This document shows, one piece after another, positions 8,201-15,225 of a DNA stretch of 22,273 nt. This DNA is from DATKSG01 sp035531775 (GTDB taxonomy: Bacteria > Actinomycetota > Acidimicrobiia > Acidimicrobiales > UBA8190), in assembly GCA_035531775.1 (NCBI GenBank), contig DATKSG010000036.1, forward strand, positions 1-22,273, read 5' to 3'. Within the stretch, counting starts at the first letter, position 1. Each line of letters opens with the position of its first letter. A model generated the notes under the pieces. The model saw only the letters and a list, made by a program, of their open reading frames with translations, had not been told where the DNA came from and ran no database searches. The position numbers and the translations under genes are program-made.

Positions 8201-8428
8201 CTCCTGCCTCCGGCTGCACCGGTGCCCGCCTACCAGGCCTTCGGGTACGCCGCCCGATTCGACCTAGCCCTGCCCGGCCCGGTAACGGTGCGATTCCGGG
8301 GCTCGTGGGCCCACGGTGCGGAGGTGGCGGCAGAGGTCGTGGCCTGGTTGGTGGTGGCCGCCCTGCTGGTAGGGCGCCGTCGCTGGCTGCCACGCTGGGC
8401 CCGCCACGTCGGGCGGAGGAGCGCGTGA
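5273..8428 (+). CDS. large GT2 glycosyltransferase fused to a multi-spanning membrane domain
   Basis: A 1051-aa protein with an N-terminal GT2 (GT-A fold) domain of about 220 residues. It starts VVAVIVTHDPGPWFEETL, has the metal/donor motif CHDDVALDPD (91-100), GGCTLVRADLF (168-178) and the late GEDLDLCWR (192-200). After a charged linker (about 225-370) come roughly ten hydrophobic segments, including VAWVAAAAVLLVG near 376-388, a conserved-looking SGWQPTGVGTTDP loop near 418-430, and AYLAVPVAYNAMAQGRWDAL near 487-506. A non-membrane segment follows (from about 770: GEATAWMAAHAPPGGFRVLWLGDP and beyond), then a last TM near the C terminus. This architecture is widespread in actinobacteria next to DUF5719 and manB. 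It probably makes and handles a lipid-linked or exported glycan; the exact product is not known to me. ATG 5273 is preferred, with 5246 an in-frame alternative. Its stop overlaps the next start as GTGA. Confidence 0.88.
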   Translation: MENQAPPVVAVIVTHDPGPWFEETLESLAAQDYPELSVLVLDAASTEDPTPRVASVIPGAFVRRLPSNAGFAASADEVLQMVQGASHYLLCHDDVALDPDVVHVMVEESFRSNAGIVAPKLVSWDDPARLLHVGMAVDKGGTVVDRVEPGEIDHGQHDAVRDVFLAPGGCTLVRADLFAELGGFDPTIVAMGEDLDLCWRAQIAGARVVVAPSARVRHLEGLASGSRPAPSGPTLQELQRRHELRAALTAYGPFHLVRVLPQLLALAAAELGIASVTGNRARASALVGAWRWNWATRKDLRAARSGVRGHRRLSDSEVRRLQLHGSARLSAYLRRAVTHGWQVAHAGADAEAEALDAAEDPGPEGRRELGLTGRLVAWVAAAAVLLVGSRQLLGLGLPYVSGFLPLPSVSVLLHRFVSGWQPTGVGTTDPTSPTTALLALLAFVLGGSVGLAQKVAILGCIPVGALGMTRLARPFGSSWARVAATLAYLAVPVAYNAMAQGRWDALVAYAVAPWLLARLARASGLAPFAVVAGTGRWPWRRRLPGQILALGALEALACAVAPAVGALALIMVVALAGGMVLVGGRGSPRAAARVLVVGAGATAVSMILLAPWSLSLLTGPGRWQAVTGVGSSPGGSPTWGALLRLSVGPIGDTPLAYGLVAAALLPLVIAARRRLAWAGCCWAVIVGTCAVAWAAGRGWLGGFAPPAALLLAGAAVGVALAAGLGVAAFELDLSAYRFGWRQASVLVAGLAAVVGALPVLGATGGGRWDLPATGYGEATAWMAAHAPPGGFRVLWLGDPRVLPGAGWELAPGVAYSLSEGGLPDVTNLWPGSSQEAAATVAAYLRLAEAHDTVQLGALLAPYAVRYVVVVDSLAPEIPGYQSPLSDPAPPGLAAALGAQDDLRQVPGQGGMAVYVDDAALPEWAAHTEPVSSDGASPSLDGWVPAFTVSPSATSATRVAPAGALVVGRAPAAAWQLLLPPAAPVPAYQAFGYAARFDLALPGPVTVRFRGSWAHGAEVAAEVVAWLVVAALLVGRRRWLPRWARHVGRRSA

Positions 8429-9858
8429 GCGACACCATGCGCCGGGCTGTGCTGCTGATCCTGGTCTTGGTCACGGTGACCGGCGGGAGCGCGGCCGACC
8501 GGCTGGTGGCCCGGGGCTCTCCCGCCACTCTGCTGTCTGTCCCGGCATCGGCCTTGGTTGCCGGCCCCGCCGCCTCCACATCGGCCTGGTACTGCGCCGG
8601 CTCGGCCGCCGCCCCGGCCGGTACGTCGGCGTCGGTGGTGGTTACCAACCCCTTCCCGCGGCCGTTGTCGGGAGCGGTGGAGGCCTACGGGGTTGGCCCC
8701 GGTGCCGGCACCGCGGCGGTGAGCATCGCCTTCGAGGCTCCCGCCGGCGGCCAGGTGTCGGTGCCTCTGACAGCGGCCGCTGCCGCCCGTGTCGTTCTCG
8801 ACGGTGGGGGAGCCGGTGTCTTCGAGGTGCTCTCGGGGGCAATCGGCTGGACCACGGCGCCGTGCGACTCGACCACCGCCGTCAACTGGCTCTTCGCCCA
8901 CGGCTCGACGGCGCCGGGACGGGCCATGTACGTGTCGCTGTTCAACCCGTCGGCCACCGAGTCGGTGGTGGACCTGTCCTTTGTGTCGGCCACCGCCGGC
9001 CTGGTCGTGCCCCCGGCGTACCAGGGCATCCCCGTGCCGGCTGGGTCCGTAGTGGTGGAGGACGTCTCGGATCACGTGCAGAACGACGCGTCGCTGGCGA
9101 CATCGGTGGTGGCTCTGTCGGGGACGGTGGTGGCCTCGGAGGTGCTCGAAGCCGGGACGGCAGGCAACGGTGGCGTATCGATTCTGGCCGGCGACAGCGC
9201 CCCCCGGCCGCAGTGGGCCTTCCCTCAGAACGACGACGTGACCGGAGGCGGCACGGTCTTCACGGTGTTCAACCCGTCGTCGCGCCCGGCACCGGTGACC
9301 GTGACCATCACCTTGGCCGAGGGCCAGGCCGCCCCCTTGCACCTTGAGCTGCCGTCCATGTCCACGGCCACCGTGGCCGCCCAGGATCAGACCCGCATAC
9401 CATCCAATGCCCCCTTCGCCGTCCGCTTCGACGCTCCTGCTCCAGGGATCGTGGTGGGCCGTGAGGCCTTTTCGCCGCCGGGCCCGACCACCCCCACCGA
9501 CGGCGAGACGTCGGCCAGTCCCGGCGCTGAGCGCCGCTGGTTGCTTCCGGCCGTGCCACCCCCGGGCCATGGCACTTGGGCGCTGGGGATCCTCAACATG
9601 GCCGGCCGAGCCGTACACGTGAGCGTGGGGATCTTCGACGGCACCGGACGCTTCGTGGCTCTGGCCGGGGAGCGGGCGGTGACCCTACGCCGGGCCGGGT
9701 TCCTCGAGCTGGGCCCGGCGCCCCCGGCTCCCATCGGGCAGGTCCCGCTGTCGGTCGTGGCCGACGGGCCGGTGGCCGTGGAACTGGATCCTGAGCCCAT
9801 CGGGGCCCCGGGCACGGTGGTCCTCGGCCCGTGGGCGCTGCTCAGTCCGGAGGGGTGA
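8425..9858 (+). CDS. secreted or membrane-anchored DUF5719-family protein
   Basis: A 477-aa protein with an N-terminal hydrophobic stretch after MRR (AVLLILVLVTVTGGSAA, about 8-24) that would serve as signal peptide or anchor. The rest is outside the membrane and made of several beta-rich repeats, each with a 'VxxFNPS'-like strand: VVVTNPFPRPLSG near 71, MYVSLFNPSATES, VFTVFNPSSRPAP and LGILNMAGRAVHV. The WYCAGSA motif (55-61) is typical of DUF5719. No catalytic motif is seen, so a structural or glycan-binding role is inference. The start GTG 8425 overlaps the GT2 stop (GTGA) with GGAGGA 4 nt upstream; ATG 8437 would also keep the signal. It pairs with the giant GT2 gene, as in other actinobacteria. 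Its last 17 bp overlap the end of ftsH on the other strand. Confidence 0.8.
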   Translation: MSDTMRRAVLLILVLVTVTGGSAADRLVARGSPATLLSVPASALVAGPAASTSAWYCAGSAAAPAGTSASVVVTNPFPRPLSGAVEAYGVGPGAGTAAVSIAFEAPAGGQVSVPLTAAAAARVVLDGGGAGVFEVLSGAIGWTTAPCDSTTAVNWLFAHGSTAPGRAMYVSLFNPSATESVVDLSFVSATAGLVVPPAYQGIPVPAGSVVVEDVSDHVQNDASLATSVVALSGTVVASEVLEAGTAGNGGVSILAGDSAPRPQWAFPQNDDVTGGGTVFTVFNPSSRPAPVTVTITLAEGQAAPLHLELPSMSTATVAAQDQTRIPSNAPFAVRFDAPAPGIVVGREAFSPPGPTTPTDGETSASPGAERRWLLPAVPPPGHGTWALGILNMAGRAVHVSVGIFDGTGRFVALAGERAVTLRRAGFLELGPAPPAPIGQVPLSVVADGPVAVELDPEPIGAPGTVVLGPWALLSPEG

Positions 9859-11851
9859 CGTCGGCGGGCGCGGCGCCCGGCGACGCTTCGGGGTCGAGGG
9901 AGGTGGGCGATGCTCCGTTGGGCGCGGTGAAGTGGGCCACCGCGCTCGGGGGGTGCACTGGCCGTCCGTAGGCGGCGTCCACCAACTTCGACACCTCTTC
10001 TCCGTCGAGGGTCTCGCGCTCGAGCAGGGCCCGGGCCACGGCGTCAAGCCCGCCACGGTGCCGCGTGAGCAACTCGATGGCCCGCTCCTCTTGGTGGCGC
10101 AGGATCCGGGCCACCTCGGCATCGACCACGCGAGCAGTGTCCTCGGAGTAGTCGCGCGAGTGCATGAGGTCTTCGCCCAGGAAGACCATGCCCTGCGATC
10201 CCCAGGCCATAGGCCCGAGCTCCTCGCTCATTCCCCATTCGCGCACCATCTTCCTGGCCAGCTCGGTGTTGCCGACGAGGTCGTTGCTGGCCCCTGTGGA
10301 CAGGTCGCCGTAGACGATCAGCTCGGCGGCCCGGCCCCCCATGCGCACGGCCACCGAATCTTCGATGACCTCCCGCGGGTAGATGTGGCGCTCCTCCAAC
10401 GGGAGTTGCTGGGTCGCCCCGAGGGCCATGCCCGTCGGAAGGATTGTGACCTTGTGAACCGGGTCGGCGTGCTCGAGGACGTAAGCCAGCACGGCGTGGC
10501 CCCCCTCGTGGAAGGCGACCCGCTCCTTCTCCTGCTCGGAGAGGACCAGGCTTTCGCGGCGCTGACCCATGAGCACGCGGTCGCGGGCGGCTTCGAAGTC
10601 GACCATCTCAACCTGGTGCGAGCCTCTCCGCACCGCGTGGAGGGCCGCTTCGTTGACCAGGTTGGCCAGGTCGGCGCCGCTCATTCCCGGGGTGCCCCGG
10701 GCCACGAGCCCCAGGTCAACGTCGGGGCCCACCCGCTTGTCCTTGCAGTGCACGCGCAGGATTGGCAGCCGTTCTTCGAGGTCGGGCAGGGGGACCACGA
10801 TCTGCCGGTCGAAGCGACCCGGCCGCAGCAGAGCCGGGTCGAGGATGTCGGGGCGGTTGGTGGCAGCCATGATGACCACGCCCTCGGCCGGGTCGAACCC
10901 GTCCATCTCCGACAGCATCTGGTTGAGGGTCTGCTCGCGCTCGTCGTGGCCGCCGCCTAGCCCGGCGCCGCGCTTGCGACCGATGGAGTCGATCTCGTCC
11001 ACGAAGATGATGGCCGGCGCCTGCTTGCGGGCCGTCTGGAACAGGTCTCGCACCCGGCTGGCCCCGACACCCACGAACATCTCCATGAAGTCGGAGCCGC
11101 TCACGGACATGAACGGGACGCCAGCCTCGCCGGCCACGGCCCTGGCGATCAGGGTCTTGCCCGTCCCCGGGGGCCCCACCAGCAAAATGCCTTTCGGGAT
11201 CTTGGCCCCGATGTCGCGGAAGCGATGCGGCGACTTCAAGAAGTCGACGACCTCACTGATCTCGACCTTCACGCCCTGGTAGCCGGCCACGTCGCTGAAG
11301 GTCGTGCGCGGCCTCTCGGTGGTGTACAGCCGTGCCCGGGAACGGCCGATCGACATGATCCCGGTCATCTGCCCCTGGGCCCTGCGGCTGATCCAGAAGA
11401 AGATCCCCACGAAGGCGAGCAGGATCAGGATGGTGGGCAGCCATTGCCCGAGGGCGCTCGGTTGGGGGGTGTTGAACTTGAAGCTCGGGATGTCGGCCTT
11501 CATCAACTCCACGTCGGCATCGAGCGACGGATCGGGGCCGTTCACCGAGTAGTGGGCGCCGTCTTTGAGCTGGCCCGTGATGATGCCGGTGCTGTTGTCG
11601 ATGGTGGCCGATTGCACCTGCTTGGCCCCCACCTTCGAGATGAAGGCCCGGTACTGGAGCTGCTCCACCGACGGCTTGGACAACAGCGGCGGGATGATCA
11701 CGACGGCGAAGACGGCCAGGATCAGCAGGGCGAACACCCAGCGCCAGCTCTGATCGCCCGACGAGCCCCCCGCTGCGCCCCCGGGCGTCGGGCCACCGGC
11801 ACCGCCGGGCGTCTGACGCCGGGCGCGACGTTCAGGGAGAGAGGGGCTCAT
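9842..11851 (-). CDS. ftsH: ATP-dependent zinc metalloprotease FtsH
   Basis: Membrane-anchored AAA+ protease that extracts and degrades membrane and some soluble proteins. It is 669 aa, normal for the family. After a Gly/Pro-rich cytoplasmic tail (1-35) come TM1 (VFALLILAVFAVVIIPPLL, about 39-57), an external domain, and TM2 (TILILLAFVGIFFWI, 140-154). The AAA domain has Walker A GPPGTGKT (226-233), Walker B IIFVDEID (281-288) and the second region of homology with ATNRPDILDPALLRPGRFDR (330-349). The protease has HEGGH (448-452; the more common form is HEAGH) and the third zinc-ligand region STGASND with Asp524. All key residues are present. The start ATG 11851 has TACCAT 6 nt upstream. It is divergent from the CPBP gene and convergent with DUF5719. 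This is an unusual place for ftsH, and the genome may carry another copy. Confidence 0.97.
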   Translation of the reverse strand: MSPSLPERRARRQTPGGAGGPTPGGAAGGSSGDQSWRWVFALLILAVFAVVIIPPLLSKPSVEQLQYRAFISKVGAKQVQSATIDNSTGIITGQLKDGAHYSVNGPDPSLDADVELMKADIPSFKFNTPQPSALGQWLPTILILLAFVGIFFWISRRAQGQMTGIMSIGRSRARLYTTERPRTTFSDVAGYQGVKVEISEVVDFLKSPHRFRDIGAKIPKGILLVGPPGTGKTLIARAVAGEAGVPFMSVSGSDFMEMFVGVGASRVRDLFQTARKQAPAIIFVDEIDSIGRKRGAGLGGGHDEREQTLNQMLSEMDGFDPAEGVVIMAATNRPDILDPALLRPGRFDRQIVVPLPDLEERLPILRVHCKDKRVGPDVDLGLVARGTPGMSGADLANLVNEAALHAVRRGSHQVEMVDFEAARDRVLMGQRRESLVLSEQEKERVAFHEGGHAVLAYVLEHADPVHKVTILPTGMALGATQQLPLEERHIYPREVIEDSVAVRMGGRAAELIVYGDLSTGASNDLVGNTELARKMVREWGMSEELGPMAWGSQGMVFLGEDLMHSRDYSEDTARVVDAEVARILRHQEERAIELLTRHRGGLDAVARALLERETLDGEEVSKLVDAAYGRPVHPPSAVAHFTAPNGASPTSLDPEASPGAAPADVTPPD

Positions 11852-11857
11852 TTCCCC

Positions 11858-11863
11858 ATGGTA
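11858..11863 (-). promoter_or_regulatory. candidate -10 box of ftsH (leaderless)
   Basis: Reverse-strand TACCAT ends 6 nt before ATG 11851. The intervening GGGGAA is at most a poor ribosome binding site, so leaderless transcription is the simplest reading. Confidence 0.45.
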
Positions 11864-11922
11864 TGCGCCTCAGGGCCCGGTACAGGCATCCAGGGCGAAG
11901 TCTTGGCCGCTGACCTGCTGGC

Positions 11923-11928
11923 TAACCT
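11923..11928 (+). promoter_or_regulatory. candidate -10 box of the CPBP protease gene (leaderless)
   Basis: TAACCT ends 7 nt before ATG 11936, with no Shine-Dalgarno sequence between them. The 84-bp gap to ftsH therefore holds two back-to-back candidate promoters. Confidence 0.5.
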
Positions 11929-11935
11929 CTCCGTG

Positions 11936-12811
11936 ATGGCGCGTGCCTCGGTGGGGCCGGAGGACGACGAATCGGGCCAGCCCACCGTGGTCCACGGCGT
12001 GGCGCCATCGGTGGTCCACGTCGCGCCGCCGGGTGCCCCCGTCGAGCTCGACGTCCCGGCCACGGCCGGCCAGGGGGCCACGTGGATGCTGCTCGCCGCC
12101 ATGGGTTTCCTGGCCGGACAGGTGATGAGCGCCGTGCTCCTGCTAGTGGTCGCCGTCCTCAACGGTCACGCTCACGACCTCGCCCGTCTGGCCACGCTTA
12201 CCGTGCCGCCGGCATGGGTGGTGGTGAGCGGGCTCGGCGGCCTGTGGATCGGCTTCATCGGCGCCGTGGTGGTGGCGAGCCGCAGTGCCGGGACCGGCAA
12301 CGTGCGCCGAGACATGCGAGTCGGGTTTCGGCCCTCGGACCTGGTCGTCGGCCCGCTGGTGGGATTGGGCGGCCAATTCGTCCTCCTCCCGGTGCTCTAC
12401 CTCCCGCTCGAGCGCGTCGTGCCTCATCTTTCGGACAAGCTGGCCCAGCCGGCCAAGCACCTGACAGGGGGTTTTCCCGGAGGCGATCTCGCCGTCATCG
12501 CCGTGCTGACGGTGCTGGTCGTCCCCGTGGTGGAGGAACTGGTCTTCCGCGGCCTCTTCCTTCGCGGCGCCCTTCGGTTGCTGCGCGGGGCGGGCCCGGC
12601 GCTCGGGCCGGCTCTGTCCGTGGTCTGCACCGGTGTCGTCTTCGGTCTCGCTCACCTGGAGCTGCTGCAGTTCCTCGGATTGGCCGCCTTCGGCATGGTG
12701 CTCTCGTACATGGCCTATCGAGTCGGTCGCCTCGGCCCGTGCATGGTGGCCCATGCCACGTTCAATCTCGTGGCCATCCTGGCCGTAGCGACAGTCGTGC
12801 CCACTCGATGA
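11936..12811 (+). CDS. CPBP-family (Rce1/CaaX-like) intramembrane metalloprotease
   Basis: Integral membrane protein of 291 aa of the CPBP/Abi family, glutamate-dependent or metal-dependent intramembrane proteases related to eukaryotic Rce1. The hydrophilic N-terminal tail (1-48) is followed by hydrophobic segments near 50-75, 91-115, 133-157 and 184-200. All three family motifs are present: EELVFRG (Glu200, Glu201, Arg205), FGLAHLE (His240) and HATFN (His273, Asn277). Bacterial members have been linked to bacteriocin self-immunity and to membrane-protein processing; nothing here names the substrate. The start ATG 11936 is supported by the TAACCT box and by the lack of membrane-like sequence upstream. 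Its stop overlaps the next gene's start as ATGA, so it is probably co-translated with the PTPS-related membrane protein. Confidence 0.92.
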   Translation: MARASVGPEDDESGQPTVVHGVAPSVVHVAPPGAPVELDVPATAGQGATWMLLAAMGFLAGQVMSAVLLLVVAVLNGHAHDLARLATLTVPPAWVVVSGLGGLWIGFIGAVVVASRSAGTGNVRRDMRVGFRPSDLVVGPLVGLGGQFVLLPVLYLPLERVVPHLSDKLAQPAKHLTGGFPGGDLAVIAVLTVLVVPVVEELVFRGLFLRGALRLLRGAGPALGPALSVVCTGVVFGLAHLELLQFLGLAAFGMVLSYMAYRVGRLGPCMVAHATFNLVAILAVATVVPTR

Positions 12812-15156
12812 GGCGGGCCCAGTCGCTCGCTCCGGCCATGGCCACGTTCGTCGCCGTGGGTGCCGTCATCGCCGTCACCGTGTGGCAGCTCGACCCGGCG
12901 CTGCTGCTGGCTCAGACCACCACCACCGGCGGCGACACCGGTGCGCATGTAGCCCTGGCCGCCTTCCTGAAGGGCACCCTCCTGCCCGGCCTGCACGTCA
13001 CCGGCTGGGATCCCGGCGCCTACGACGGATTCCCCCTCTACACCTTCTATTTCCCTCTTCCCGACCTCATAGCCGCCTTGGGCGCCTTCGTCATTCCCTT
13101 CACGGTGGCCTTCAAGCTCGTGACCATCCTCGGGTCGGTCACCCTGCCGGTGGCGGCATGGGCCTTCGGTCGCCTGGCCGGGCTGGAGCGCCCGCGCCCG
13201 GCGGTCCTGGCCGTGGCCACGTTGCCATTCCTCTTCGACCAGACCTTCACCATCTACGGGGGCAACCTCTATTCGACGTTGGCGGGGGAGTACGCCTTCT
13301 CGTTGGGCCTGTCGGGGGCGCTCTTGTTCCTTGGCTTGGTGGTCCGCGGACTTCGTACCGGCCGCCATCGCGCCTCGGCCGCAGTGCTCCTGGCGTTCTG
13401 CGTGCTGTGTCACCTGGTGGCGGCGCTGCTGGCCCTGGCCGGTGTGGTCGTGGCGCTGGCACTTCTCGGCGTGACGCGCCGCCGGTTGTGGTGGGCCGTA
13501 TCGGTGGTCGGCACCGGACTGCTGCTGGTGGCTTGGTGGGCCATTCCCTTCGCCATAGAGCAGCCTTTCAGCACCAACATGGGTTGGCTGAATGTCACGA
13601 CCTACGGAGCGCTGCTGGCGCCTGATGCCGACCGCTGGGCGCTGGCCTTGGCGGCGGCTGGCCTGGTGATGGCCATCGTCCGCCGCCAACGGGTGGCCAC
13701 CATGGTGGGGGTGCTCGGGGGGGCCTCCGCCCTGGCCTTGGTCTTCGATCCCCAAGGCAAGCTCTACAACACCCGATTCCTGCCGCTGTGGTGGTTGTGC
13801 GCCTACTTGTTGGCCGGCTATTTCGTGGCCGAGGCCGGCGTGGCGGTGGCCACATGGTGGCGTCGCCGGCCGCCCATGGCCGGCGAGTTGTGGCAGTGGG
13901 CCGTTGACCGTCGTCGCCTTTACGGCGTGGAAGCGGGTGTCGTGGGCACGTCGGCGCCCCCCGCACCGGCATCGGCGGCCAGTCCGCCGGGGCGCCAGAC
14001 CATTCGAAACCGCCCTCCGTGGGCGCCCGGGGCCCTGTCCGTGCCACTGCTGGCCCTGGCCGCTGCCGGCATAGTCGTGCTCCCTCCACTGCTCATCGCC
14101 CCCACCTCGACCTACGACATCGGGCCAGTCCACCTCACGGCCGACAACGTCCCCGGATGGGCGCAGTGGAACTACTCAGGCTACGAGCGAAAGCCCGGGT
14201 GGCCGGAGCTGCACAACGGGATCGTGGCCACCATGGACCAGGTGAGTCGCCGCTACGGGTGCGGTCGGGCCATGTGGGAGTACAACGCCGACCTGAATCG
14301 CTTCGGAACGCCTATGGCCCTCATGCTGCTTCCGTACTGGACGGACAACTGCATCGACTCCATGGAAGGCCTGCTCTTCGAATCGGCATCGAGCACGCCA
14401 TACCATTTCCTCGACCAGTCGGAGCTGTCGGCTCAGCCGTCGGACGCCATGGTCGGGCTGCACTATGGATCGGCCGATGTGGCCCTAGGGGTGCAGCACC
14501 TACAGCTATTGGGTGTGCGGTACTTCCTGGCGTCGTCGCCATCGATCCAGGCTCAGGCCGATGCCGACCCATCCCTGCAGTTGGTGGCCACATCGGGGCC
14601 ATGGCGAACCCCTTATCAAGGGAGCGTCCTCGACACGACGTGGAAGTTCTATGTCGTGCGCGATGTGTCGATGGTGAGCCCGTTGCCACAACAGCCTTCG
14701 GTGCTGGTGGGCACAGGCCCCCAACAGAGCTCGTGGCTACCGGTGGCCGAGCAGTGGTATCTCGACCCGGCTGACTGGTCCCACGAGCTGGTGGCCGCCG
14801 GCCCGCCCTCGTGGCCGCGTCAATCGGCCGCCGCTGCCGCCTCACCGGGGCTACCCCTGCCTCCTGTGGAGGTGAGTGGGATCAGGACGACGGCGGACAC
14901 CATTCGTTTCCACGTTGATCGGACCGGTATCCCGGTGTTGGTCCGCGTGTCGTACTTCCCGGCCTGGAAAGCGGCCGGCGCCGCCGGGCCTTGGCGGGCC
15001 GAACCGAACCTCATGGTGGTGGTGCCCACCTCGCACGACGTGACACTCAGCTACGGGAGCACCGGCGCAGGGTGGCTCGGCGTGGTGCTGTCGTTGGTGG
15101 GGGTTGCCACCTTGGTGGCCCTGGTGCGACGACGGTCGTTCTTCACAATTCCCTAA
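12808..15156 (+). CDS. PTPS-related polytopic membrane protein (GT-C-like)
   Basis: A 782-aa protein with about ten hydrophobic segments in the first 345 residues, another near 675-695 equivalent (PLLALAAAGIVVLPPLLIAP, about 412-431), a large soluble C-terminal part and a final TM (LGVVLSLVGVATLVALV) before a basic tail. After TM1 comes a loop with GGDTGAH (41-47) and GWDPGAYDGFPLYTFYFPLP (66-85), then GGNLYSTLAGEYAFS (151-165). I associate this pattern with the '6-pyruvoyl-tetrahydropterin synthase-related' membrane family (PF10131), whose name is misleading: the topology and acidic first loop look like GT-C glycosyltransferases using polyprenyl-phosphate sugars. The enzymatic role is inference. 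Start ATG 12808 (ATGA overlap with CPBP); ATG 12838 is an alternative. It ends before a hairpin at 15171. Confidence 0.8.
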   Translation: MRRAQSLAPAMATFVAVGAVIAVTVWQLDPALLLAQTTTTGGDTGAHVALAAFLKGTLLPGLHVTGWDPGAYDGFPLYTFYFPLPDLIAALGAFVIPFTVAFKLVTILGSVTLPVAAWAFGRLAGLERPRPAVLAVATLPFLFDQTFTIYGGNLYSTLAGEYAFSLGLSGALLFLGLVVRGLRTGRHRASAAVLLAFCVLCHLVAALLALAGVVVALALLGVTRRRLWWAVSVVGTGLLLVAWWAIPFAIEQPFSTNMGWLNVTTYGALLAPDADRWALALAAAGLVMAIVRRQRVATMVGVLGGASALALVFDPQGKLYNTRFLPLWWLCAYLLAGYFVAEAGVAVATWWRRRPPMAGELWQWAVDRRRLYGVEAGVVGTSAPPAPASAASPPGRQTIRNRPPWAPGALSVPLLALAAAGIVVLPPLLIAPTSTYDIGPVHLTADNVPGWAQWNYSGYERKPGWPELHNGIVATMDQVSRRYGCGRAMWEYNADLNRFGTPMALMLLPYWTDNCIDSMEGLLFESASSTPYHFLDQSELSAQPSDAMVGLHYGSADVALGVQHLQLLGVRYFLASSPSIQAQADADPSLQLVATSGPWRTPYQGSVLDTTWKFYVVRDVSMVSPLPQQPSVLVGTGPQQSSWLPVAEQWYLDPADWSHELVAAGPPSWPRQSAAAAASPGLPLPPVEVSGIRTTADTIRFHVDRTGIPVLVRVSYFPAWKAAGAAGPWRAEPNLMVVVPTSHDVTLSYGSTGAGWLGVVLSLVGVATLVALVRRRSFFTIP

Positions 15157-15170
15157 CGCTCCCCAACCAG

Positions 15171-15192
15171 GCCCCCGGGATCGCCCCGGGGC
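15171..15192 (+). terminator. hairpin after the CPBP/PTPS-related pair
   Basis: GCCCC (15171-15175) pairs with GGGGC (15188-15192), then comes a C/C mismatch, then GGG/CCC around an ATCG loop. It lies 14 nt after the stop and before the manB promoter box. No T-tract is present. Confidence 0.5.
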
Positions 15193-15209
15193 GAGGTGGG
15201 AGCACGGGG

Positions 15210-15215
15210 TAGGCT
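15210..15215 (+). promoter_or_regulatory. candidate -10 box of manB
   Basis: TAGGCT ends 10 nt before ATG 15226. No ribosome binding site is seen in the intervening CAGCGGCGCC, which suggests a leader of only a few nucleotides. Confidence 0.45.
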
Positions 15216-15225
15216 CAGCGGCGCC

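Noticed and set aside
8230..9618. 462-codon open frame on the minus strand
   Set aside because: It lies wholly opposite the GT2/membrane and DUF5719 genes, is Gly/Arg/His-rich low-complexity sequence with no motif, and is a shadow of high-GC codon bias.
12715..14133. 472-codon open frame on the minus strand
   Set aside because: It is antisense to the PTPS-related gene; its composition is Gly/Gln/His/Arg-rich without hydrophobic core or motif, so it is a shadow.
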